From: Skermania piniformis
Lineage (GTDB): Bacteria > Actinomycetota > Actinomycetes > Mycobacteriales > Mycobacteriaceae
DNA length: 64,000 bases
Direction: 5' to 3'
NCBI RefSeq assembly: GCF_019285775.1
Contig: NZ_CP079105.1
Span: forward strand, 4,038,603-4,102,602
In this document: positions 18,458-25,362 of the stretch, piece by piece
How the letters are laid out: the number at the start of each line of letters is the position of its first letter
Position numbering within the stretch: the stretch's first letter is position 1
Notes under the pieces: generated by a model
Told to the model about the DNA's origin: nothing
Databases searched by the model: none
The model's input: the letters and a program-made list of their open reading frames with translations, nothing else
Position numbers and translations under genes: made by a program

Positions 18458-20005
18458 GTGAAAGCTGTCGACCAGATTCCGACAAGGGTGGTGCGCCGAG
18501 TGAAATCTCAGGTCCGAGACGAGGATCCGCTCGGCGCGATGCGCACCACGGCACCAGCGCGATCCGTGCGACAACGCTGGCAGGCCCGCCTGGGCAGCCG
18601 GTTGTTGCTCACCGACGTCGCGGTGGTGCTGGGGGCGGTCGGGCTGGCCCAGTTCGCTCGCTTCGGCGCCATCAGCGACGCCGACCTGTCCCGGATCGGC
18701 ACCTCCCGAAGCGTCTCCTACACCATCGTCTCCGCCCTGTTCGCCGCGCTCTGGCTGGGCTTTCTCTCGCTGCAGAACTCCCGGTCGGCACGGGTGGTCG
18801 GCGGCATCGAGGAGTACCGGCGCATCGTCTCGGCGACCTTGCAGATGTTCGGGCTGATCGCGATCGTCAGCCTGATCGCCAAGGTCGACATCGCCCGCGG
18901 CTATCTGGCCGTGGCCCTGCCGGTCGGCCTGGCCGGCCTGCTGCTCGGCCGCGGCCTGTGGCGCCGCCACGCGGTCGAGCAACGGACCAACGGCGCGTAT
19001 CAGGCACCGGTGCTGGTGGTCGGCGGGGAGTCCGCAGCCCGTGCCATGGCCGCGGCCTTCGCCCGCGACCGACGGGCCGGGTACCGGGTGGTCGGTCTCT
19101 GCACCCCGGCCGGAGCGGTCGACGGCGAGGAGCACATGGACATCGCCGGCGACCAGGTACCGATCGTCGGTACCGACACGTCCATCCTGGCCGCGATCGA
19201 GCAGACCGGCGCAGACACCGTCGCCGTCACCGCCACCGACTATCTCAACCCGTCCCGGATTCGGCAGCTGGTGTGGGATCTGGAATCGCTCGGCGTGGAC
19301 CTGATCGTCACCCCGGGGGTCGAGGACGTCGCGCTGCAGCGACTGGCCAGCCGGCCGGTCGACGGCACCCCGATGCTGCATCTGGAAAAGCCGCAGTACA
19401 GCCGGGCGACCTCGTTCAGCAAGACGGCATTCGACTTCTGCTTCGCGGTCGCGGCATTGATCGCGGTGGCGCCGGTGATGCTCGTCGCCGCGATCGCGGT
19501 CAAGCTGGGGAGTCGCGGCCCGATCTTCTACCGGTCGGAGCGGATCGGGCTGGACGGCAAGCCGTTCAAGATGATCAAGTTCCGCAGCATGTACGAGGAC
19601 GCCGACCGGCACCTGTCCGCGCTGCTCAACCAGAACGAAGGCGCCGGGCCACTGTTCAAGATGCGCAACGACCCCCGGATCACGCCGGTCGGCCGGATCC
19701 TGCGCCGGTACAGCCTGGACGAGTTACCCCAGTTCCTCAACGTCGTGCGGGGCGAGATGAGCGTGGTCGGGCCACGCCCACCGCTACGGCGTGAGGTCGA
19801 GGCCTACAGCGGCTTGGTTCGCCGCCGGATGCTGGTCAAGCCCGGCCTGACCGGACTGTGGCAGATCAGCGGGCGATCCGATCTGGACTGGGACGAATCG
19901 GTTCGGCTGGATCTCAGCTATGTGGAGAACTGGTCGATGTTGCAGGACCTGGTGATCATCAAGAAGACGCTGGGTGCGGTCACCCGGCCGGCCGGCGCGT
20001 ACTGA
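18458..20005 (+). CDS. Polyprenyl-phosphate sugar-1-phosphate transferase (exopolysaccharide initiation)
   Basis: A 515-residue member of the bacterial sugar transferase (WbaP/PglC-like) family, which moves a sugar-1-phosphate from a nucleotide sugar to a polyprenyl phosphate to start a surface glycan. Four or so membrane helices occupy residues 45-165, a Rossmann-like CoA_binding_3 domain about 180-300, another helix about 330-352, and the catalytic domain follows: FKMIKFRSMYEDAD, RRYSLDELPQFLNV, GEMSVVGPRPP and KPGLTGLWQISGRSDL. GTG 18458 is the longest sensible start; ATG 18539 is an alternative. It stands alone rather than in a glycan cluster, so the glycan made is unknown. Confidence 0.9.
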   Translation: MKAVDQIPTRVVRRVKSQVRDEDPLGAMRTTAPARSVRQRWQARLGSRLLLTDVAVVLGAVGLAQFARFGAISDADLSRIGTSRSVSYTIVSALFAALWLGFLSLQNSRSARVVGGIEEYRRIVSATLQMFGLIAIVSLIAKVDIARGYLAVALPVGLAGLLLGRGLWRRHAVEQRTNGAYQAPVLVVGGESAARAMAAAFARDRRAGYRVVGLCTPAGAVDGEEHMDIAGDQVPIVGTDTSILAAIEQTGADTVAVTATDYLNPSRIRQLVWDLESLGVDLIVTPGVEDVALQRLASRPVDGTPMLHLEKPQYSRATSFSKTAFDFCFAVAALIAVAPVMLVAAIAVKLGSRGPIFYRSERIGLDGKPFKMIKFRSMYEDADRHLSALLNQNEGAGPLFKMRNDPRITPVGRILRRYSLDELPQFLNVVRGEMSVVGPRPPLRREVEAYSGLVRRRMLVKPGLTGLWQISGRSDLDWDESVRLDLSYVENWSMLQDLVIIKKTLGAVTRPAGAY

Positions 20006-20038
20006 ATCAGGTCGCCGGCGAACCCGCCCGGCCGGCGG

Positions 20039-20572
20039 TCAACACTTCTCCAGTACCGCGCGGGCGTAGCCGAACGACTGATAGATGTAGTTGAACGCCC
20101 AGACCTGCGGCGACAGCCGGGACGGCACCGCGGCCATCGTGATATCCCCGTCCCAGCAGCGGCCGATGATGTAGCGCGACCGCGACACGTGCGGGGTGAA
20201 GGTGACGACGATGACCCGGTGCCAGCCCTCCTGTTCGGCCCGGCGGGCGATCTCCCGACCCTCGCCTCGGGTGGTGCCCGGATCCGGACGGAAACAACTG
20301 ACCCGGAAGCTGTAGCCGCCATGACAGATCCGGCTCATCAGCGAGCTGTAGGCGTACGGATTGGAGAAGACCACCTGCGGCGCCCAGCCCGCCGCGGCCA
20401 GCTGCAGGCCGAGTTCTTCCCTACCGTCGTGCGCTCCGCCGAGCACCACGATCGCATCGGCTCGGGCGAGCGGGTCGGCCTGCGGCCGGACATACACCGG
20501 CCACAGCGCAACCGTGATCGCCACCGGGACCACCGCCACCGCCAGGTACCGATATCGCCGCCGTCGCCACAT
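20039..20572 (-). CDS. YdcF-like (DUF218) membrane-anchored protein
   Basis: A 177-residue protein with one N-terminal membrane helix (about 8-26, basic RRRRYR before it) and a DUF218/YdcF domain: ADAIVVLGGAHDGREELGLQLAAAG, the conserved glycine-glutamate segment TTRGEGREIARRAEQ, and VIVVTFTPHVSRS. Related proteins (SanA, YdcF, ElyC) act in envelope homeostasis, possibly on lipid-linked precursors, but biochemistry is largely unknown. Cysteines cluster in ICHGGY and VSCF. It converges on the sugar-transferase gene (33-bp gap), and a CRP-type site lies 54 bp upstream of its ATG. Confidence 0.8.
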   Translation of the reverse strand: MWRRRRYRYLAVAVVPVAITVALWPVYVRPQADPLARADAIVVLGGAHDGREELGLQLAAAGWAPQVVFSNPYAYSSLMSRICHGGYSFRVSCFRPDPGTTRGEGREIARRAEQEGWHRVIVVTFTPHVSRSRYIIGRCWDGDITMAAVPSRLSPQVWAFNYIYQSFGYARAVLEKC

Positions 20573-20625
20573 GACTCGACCGTATCCGGTTCCGACATCA
20601 GGACCGCGATATCAGTCTGCGATGA

Positions 20626-20641
20626 TGTGAAACCAGTCACA
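20626..20641. promoter_or_regulatory. CRP/GlxR-type operator
   Basis: TGTGAAACCAGTCACA is a perfect TGTGA-N6-TCACA palindrome, the consensus of actinobacterial cAMP receptor proteins (M. tuberculosis Rv3676, corynebacterial GlxR). It lies 54 bp upstream of the ydcF-like start and about 310 bp from the Hsp70-like start, so control of ydcF is more likely. Confidence 0.65.
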
Positions 20642-20842
20642 TCGGCGTGTCCGTGATAACGTCTGTGGCGTCGGATCGTGTACTGCATCTCGCCGAGATC
20701 GACCCGCAGCCGATTCTTTACCGCGGGAGGGGTCGGGCCGGATGCGGCGAGTTGCCTACGACGCGCCGTCCCACCACAGATCAATGCAGAGTGCGCTTTT
20801 CGATTGTCGAGCTGTTGGCGGAAACGCAACCCGAAATGGGGG

Positions 20843-20872
20843 TTGGAACACCGGGTGATACCCGTTTAGTCT
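20843..20872 (+). promoter_or_regulatory. Candidate promoter of the Hsp70-like gene
   Basis: TTGGAA (20843-20848), an 18-bp spacer and TAGTCT (20867-20872) resemble a housekeeping promoter. Transcription would begin near 20879, leaving a leader of about 75 bases before ATG 20953. Confidence 0.4.
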
Positions 20873-20952
20873 CAGATTGAGAACATGCGGGTCGGGTTTA
20901 CCGCTCACCGGTTCGGGTGATCCGGTCGATGACCACGACGAGATGGGCGTTG

Positions 20953-22329
20953 ATGAATTCGGTGCTTGGAGTTTCGGTAGGCGCGGGAGCAGTGCGCCTC
21001 GCTCGACCGCTTCCGGGCATCTCCAGCCTGGTGCCGGAGTCGTTCGAGCTGCAGGAGATCCCGGTCGGGATGCAGCGTGCCGAGGAACTGACCGCGGAGG
21101 CCGTCGGCGTCGACCTGGCGACCCACCGGCCGGCAGCGACCACCGCGATCGCCTATCGCAGCCTGCAGCATGAACGCGCGCTGAACGCGGCGATGGACCG
21201 GCAACGACTGGCCGACTACCAGTTGGTGCCGGAGATCTCGGCCATCGTGGCGTACCTGGCGGCCGCCGGCGAACTGGACGGCCTGGATACCGTCGCCGTC
21301 TACGATCTCGGCGCGTCCGGCCTGTCGGTCAGCGTGATCGATGCCAATACCCGCGAGGTGCTGTACGCGGAACGAACCTGCGAGATCAGCGGCGACTACT
21401 TCGACGTGCTGATCCGCGAGCATCAGATCGCAGCCGGCCGGACCACCCATCCGTTGGACGCGACCGCACTGGCTGCCCTCGACGATCTGTGCCGCAACGC
21501 GAAAGAGCAACTGTCGATCTCCAGCGCCGTGGCGTTGCCCTGGGAGGACGGCGTCGTGCTGTTGTCGCGGGAGAACTTCGAGGCGCTGATCACGCTGGCG
21601 ATCGAGACGTCGGCCCGAGTCACCCGGGACGTCATCATGCATTCGGGCCGGCAGGTGCAGGCCGTGTTTGCGGTCGGCGGCGGAGCGGGGATCCCGCTGA
21701 TCAGCCGGGTCCTGCGGAAATGGCTGAACACCGCGGTCGTGGTCCCCGAAGGCCCGGAAACGGTCGCGGCCCGGGGCGCGACACTGCTGGCGCAAGCGCT
21801 GCCTCGGCCCACCCGCGCCACCCCGGCTCCGCCGCCACGTGCACCGGTTGCGGCACCGACCGCACCGTCGGCCGGCAGCAGCAGACGCGAACTGAGCAGC
21901 GCCGGCCTCGCCGTCGGGGCGCTCGCCGCCGTCGCCGCAATCGGACTCGCGCTCGGCTACGGCGGCCAAGTGCTGGAGCGGGGCTCCGGGACGGCGGAGG
22001 CACCGACCAGCGTGGTACCGACCACTCCGCCCCGCACCACCACGATGGAACCGTCCAACGCGGTTGCCCCGATCAAGTCGGCGACCGACGCGACCGCGCC
22101 ACCGGCTGCCCCGGCCGCCCCGGTCGTCACCGCTGACCTACGGACCGCGAACAGCGTCCCCGAAGCCGCGACGCCGGCAGCTCCGCAGTCCGCGCCGGAA
22201 CCCGAGCCGGGGCCGAACACCGTCAGCATTCCCGGTCTCCCGCCGGTGGTGATACCGACCCTGCCCTCCGGCCCGATCCTCCCGCCGCTGCCGCCACTAC
22301 CGGTGATTCCCGGCTTGACCGGCGGCTGA
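20953..22329 (+). CDS. Hsp70/actin-fold protein with C-terminal membrane anchor
   Basis: A 458-residue protein. Residues 1-290 look like an Hsp70-type nucleotide-binding domain: the opening LGVSVGAGAVRLAR, VAVYDLGASGLSVSVID (phosphate 2), and VQAVFAVGGGAGIPLISRVL, then PETVAARGATLLA. There is no recognisable substrate-binding domain. A Pro/Ala linker leads to one membrane helix (about 326-345) and a Pro/Thr-rich tail that should be outside the membrane. Mycobacteriales carry several such 'Hsp70 family' membrane proteins of unknown role. In-frame GTG 20917 and ATG 20929 are alternative starts; ATG 20953 fits the family beginning best. Confidence 0.72.
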   Translation: MNSVLGVSVGAGAVRLARPLPGISSLVPESFELQEIPVGMQRAEELTAEAVGVDLATHRPAATTAIAYRSLQHERALNAAMDRQRLADYQLVPEISAIVAYLAAAGELDGLDTVAVYDLGASGLSVSVIDANTREVLYAERTCEISGDYFDVLIREHQIAAGRTTHPLDATALAALDDLCRNAKEQLSISSAVALPWEDGVVLLSRENFEALITLAIETSARVTRDVIMHSGRQVQAVFAVGGGAGIPLISRVLRKWLNTAVVVPEGPETVAARGATLLAQALPRPTRATPAPPPRAPVAAPTAPSAGSSRRELSSAGLAVGALAAVAAIGLALGYGGQVLERGSGTAEAPTSVVPTTPPRTTTMEPSNAVAPIKSATDATAPPAAPAAPVVTADLRTANSVPEAATPAAPQSAPEPEPGPNTVSIPGLPPVVIPTLPSGPILPPLPPLPVIPGLTGG

Positions 22330-22357
22330 GCCGGCGTAGGCGGGCGACCCGGGCGGA

Positions 22358-23656
22358 TCAGCGCGCGTGCCGGCCCCGCGGCGCGGATACCGCCCGCTGA
22401 CCGAACGGCCGGGCCAGCAGCACCGCAATCGCCGTGGTCAGCGGCACCGACAGCGCCAGCGCGATACCGCCGACGGCGGACCTGGCGATCTCGATGGCGA
22501 TCGCATCCCCGGTCAGCACATCGCGGATCGATCGGCCGGCGACGCTGAACAACAGCAACAACGGCAGCGCTCCGCCCGCGTAAGCCAGCACCAAGGTGTA
22601 GACCGTACTCGCGATGTGATCACGCCCGACCCGCATCGCCGACCGGAAGATCTGTCGGCGGCCGGCCGCCTCGTTCAACGCCGCGAACTCGAAGGCGGCG
22701 GATGCCTGGGTGATCGTGACGTCGTTGAGCACGCCCAGGGAGCCGATGATGAATCCGGCGAGCAGGAGCCCGGTGATGCTGACCTGCTGCAGGTAGACCT
22801 GCACATTGGTGTTCTGTTCTTCGGACAGGCCGGTCAGCCGGGTCGCCGCGATCGCCAGCCACGACAGTCCGGCGGCGAGCAGCATCGACGACAACGTGCC
22901 GAGCAGCGCCGAGCTGGTGCGCAGATTCACCCCGTGCGCCAGGTACAACACGGCGTAAAGGATCAATGCGCCACCGACCAGCGCCACCGGGATCGCCGGT
23001 TTGCCGTCCAGCAGCGCCGGCAACAAGAACAGCACCAGGACGCCCAACGCGAAGCCCAGGCCGAGCAGCGCGCGGAATCCGCGACCGCGCGCCACCAGGA
23101 TCACGACCACGGCGAAGGCCAGCACGATCCACAACAGCGCCCAGCCCCGGGAGTAGTCGTCGAACGCGTAAAGCGCCCGACCGGCCGGGTCGGTCTGCCG
23201 GACCAGCCGAATCCGGTCGCCGGCCGCAAGATCCGGCTGACCGGGCCCGGGCGCGATCTCCAGCCACACCGAACTACCGGATTCCGGGCCCGAGTCCAGC
23301 ACCACCCGGGAGCGCTGACATTGGTAGGCGCTGTTCGGCGGCGGCACCGGCGAACCGGCGAGGACCTGCCCGGCCGACGGTGAACCGCAGGCACCCAGGC
23401 TCTGCTCCACCACCTGGCCGGACTCGGTATGAGCCGCGCCACCGCCTTGCGCTTGGAACGGGAGGGGGATGTCGACCTGCTGCCGCTGCGGCCACAGCAC
23501 GATCGCGCCGATCACGGTGATCAGCCCGATCAGCACCAACAGCCCGACGACGACTCGTTTGGCGGTATCGCCGATGGCGATCGGGCCGTGGTGCGTGTGG
23601 TGATGCGCATGATCGTGCGCTGGCCGGTTCACCGAACCCCGGGAGTGGTCGGACAC
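22358..23656 (-). CDS. YibE/F-family membrane protein
   Basis: A 432-residue protein of the YibE/F family. A short His-rich N-terminus (HDHAHHHTHHG) that could bind a metal precedes the first helix (about 34-54). An extracytoplasmic region with two cysteines (GACGSP, YQCQRS) follows, and then about seven further helices, including the conserved GSLGVLNDVTITQASAAFE segment. YibE/F is described as a probable transporter, but the substrate is not established. Start is GTG 23656. It converges on the Hsp70-like gene with a 28-bp gap. The small RNA candidate at 23757-23860 lies upstream on the same strand. Confidence 0.85.
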   Translation of the reverse strand: MSDHSRGSVNRPAHDHAHHHTHHGPIAIGDTAKRVVVGLLVLIGLITVIGAIVLWPQRQQVDIPLPFQAQGGGAAHTESGQVVEQSLGACGSPSAGQVLAGSPVPPPNSAYQCQRSRVVLDSGPESGSSVWLEIAPGPGQPDLAAGDRIRLVRQTDPAGRALYAFDDYSRGWALLWIVLAFAVVVILVARGRGFRALLGLGFALGVLVLFLLPALLDGKPAIPVALVGGALILYAVLYLAHGVNLRTSSALLGTLSSMLLAAGLSWLAIAATRLTGLSEEQNTNVQVYLQQVSITGLLLAGFIIGSLGVLNDVTITQASAAFEFAALNEAAGRRQIFRSAMRVGRDHIASTVYTLVLAYAGGALPLLLLFSVAGRSIRDVLTGDAIAIEIARSAVGGIALALSVPLTTAIAVLLARPFGQRAVSAPRGRHAR

Positions 23657-23756
23657 AGGTCCAGGGTAGAGCGCGGCCGGACGAGGTTCGGGCCGCCGGG
23701 CTGCAGAACACGAAGAAAACCAGACATCAACCCGGAAAACTCCGACATTTCGGAGG

Positions 23757-23860
23757 AAAGTTTAAGAGGGTGGCGGAGAGCAGGGGGGATGTCCCCGCCA
23801 CCCGATCGCGACCGCCCAGGGGGGGTAGGCGGTCGAGACCGGCACCGTGAAGTGCCGAGT
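23757..23860 (-). ncRNA. Probable 6C small RNA
   Basis: Read on the minus strand, two adjacent GC-rich hairpins each present a run of cytosines in the loop: stem 23828-23835 with 23809-23816 (8 bp, seven-C loop), and stem 23795-23803 with 23768-23776 (9 bp, loop containing six C). A short hairpin (23841-23856) lies at the 5' side, and the second stem is followed by TCTTAAACTTT, a plausible end. Two stem-loops with six or more loop cytosines define the 6C RNA, a conserved actinobacterial small RNA (B11 in M. tuberculosis). Exact ends are estimated. It fills most of the 291-bp gap between the aminotransferase and YibE/F genes. Confidence 0.68.
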
Positions 23861-23947
23861 ATCAATGTAGCGCGGGATGATCGATCGTGCCACCTGAGTA
23901 CGTTTTCCCGTGAGGTTTCAGACGAATGCCGGTTTCTGCGCGGTACG

Positions 23948-25189
23948 CTACTGCACGTAGCTCGCCAGAAAGTTCCCCAACCGCTCGATCGCGACGGCGA
24001 GATCGCGGGCCCACGGCAACGTGACGATCCGGAGGTGGTCGTGACCGGGCCAATTGAAACCGGTGCCCTGAACCACCAGAATCTTCTCCTGCAACAACAG
24101 ATCTTGCACGAGCTTTTCGTCGTCGTGGATCTCGTACACCTCGGGATCGAGCCGCGGGAAGGCGTACAGGGCACCCATCGGCTTCACACAGGAAACTCCG
24201 GGAATCTTGTTCAGCGCCGACCAGGCCACGTCGCGCTGCTCCAGCAGCCGGCCACCCGGCAGAATCAGATCCTCGATCGACTGATGCCCACCGAGCGCCA
24301 CCTGGATGGCGTGCTGCGCCGGCACGTTCGGACACAGCCGGGACGACGCCAGCAGGTCGACGCCCTCCAGGAAACCCGACGCATGATCTTTCGGCCCGGT
24401 GATCGCCAGCCAGCCGGAGCGGTAGCCGGCCACCCGATACGCCTTGGACAGGCCGTTGAACGTCAAGCAGAGCAGATCCGGCGCCATACTCGCGAGCGCG
24501 ATGTGTTTGGCATCGTCGTAGAGAATCTTGTCGTAGATCTCGTCGGCCAACAGCAGCAGCTGATGCCGACGGGCGATCTCGACCAACTGGGTCAGCACTT
24601 CGGCCGAGTACACCGCGCCGGTCGGATTGTTCGGGTTGATCACCAACAAGGCCTTGGTCTTCGGCGTGATCTTCGCCTCGATATCGGCGATGTCGGGCTG
24701 CCAGGCGTTTTCTTCGTCGCACCGGTAATGCACCGGGGTTCCGCCGGCCAAGCTGGTCATCGCGGTCCACAGCGGATAGTCCGGCGCCGGGATCAGCACC
24801 TCGTCGCCGTTGTTCAACAAAGCCTGCATGGTGATCGTGATCAGCTCGGACACTCCGTTGCCGAGGTAGACGTCGTCCACGTCCAGCTCCGGGAAACCGG
24901 GTACCAGCTCGTACCGGGTGACGATCGCCCGGCGCGCCGAGAGAATCCCCTTGGATTCGGAGTAACCCTGCGAGTACGACAGCGCGGCGATCATGTCCCG
25001 CATGATCACGTCGGGCGCGTCGAAGCCGAACGGCGCTGGATTGCCGATATTCAGCTTGAGGATCCGATGCCCCTCGGCCTCGAGCCGGGCGGCGTGCGCG
25101 TGTACCGGTCCGCGAATCTCGTAGACAACGTTCTGCAACTTCGTCGACTGCTCGAGCGCGCGTGGCTGCTGGTGGTTGTGTGGACTCAC
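23948..25189 (-). CDS. Alanine/aspartate-type aminotransferase (PLP class I)
   Basis: A 413-residue fold-type I aminotransferase, counterpart of Rv0337c (annotated AspC; closely related to E. coli AlaA). Motifs are LNIGNPAPFGF near residue 46, YSQGYSESKGILSAR, NNPTGAVYS, LADEIYDKILYDD, the PLP lysine in GLSKAYRVAGYRSG (about 245) and the C-terminal Arg in HDHLRIVTLP. Likely transfers amino groups between alanine or aspartate and 2-oxo acids. Start is GTG 25189. It is divergent from the iron-sulfur protein gene, the same neighbourhood as Rv0337c/Rv0338c. Confidence 0.9.
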   Translation of the reverse strand: MSPHNHQQPRALEQSTKLQNVVYEIRGPVHAHAARLEAEGHRILKLNIGNPAPFGFDAPDVIMRDMIAALSYSQGYSESKGILSARRAIVTRYELVPGFPELDVDDVYLGNGVSELITITMQALLNNGDEVLIPAPDYPLWTAMTSLAGGTPVHYRCDEENAWQPDIADIEAKITPKTKALLVINPNNPTGAVYSAEVLTQLVEIARRHQLLLLADEIYDKILYDDAKHIALASMAPDLLCLTFNGLSKAYRVAGYRSGWLAITGPKDHASGFLEGVDLLASSRLCPNVPAQHAIQVALGGHQSIEDLILPGGRLLEQRDVAWSALNKIPGVSCVKPMGALYAFPRLDPEVYEIHDDEKLVQDLLLQEKILVVQGTGFNWPGHDHLRIVTLPWARDLAVAIERLGNFLASYVQ

Positions 25190-25362
25190 GGGACTATGGT
25201 GCCATCGCCGTCCAGGGATTTTCCGACCCGGACGGCAGCCGGGTGCGGCGACAGCGCGCGGCGGCCCGACCCGACGGATAAGGCAATACTCACACCCCGT
25301 CGAAGATCGCCGGGCGGTAACTTAACTTCTGGCTTTTGTACAGCGTTCACATGGAGGTACCG

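Larger units (their letters stand above)
20573..20952. other. Divergent promoter region between ydcF-like and Hsp70-like genes
   Basis: This 380-bp region has no credible gene. It holds a perfect CRP-type palindrome (20626-20641) and a sigma-A-like promoter facing the Hsp70-like gene (20843-20872), listed separately. The middle part shows nothing else I can interpret. Confidence 0.6.
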
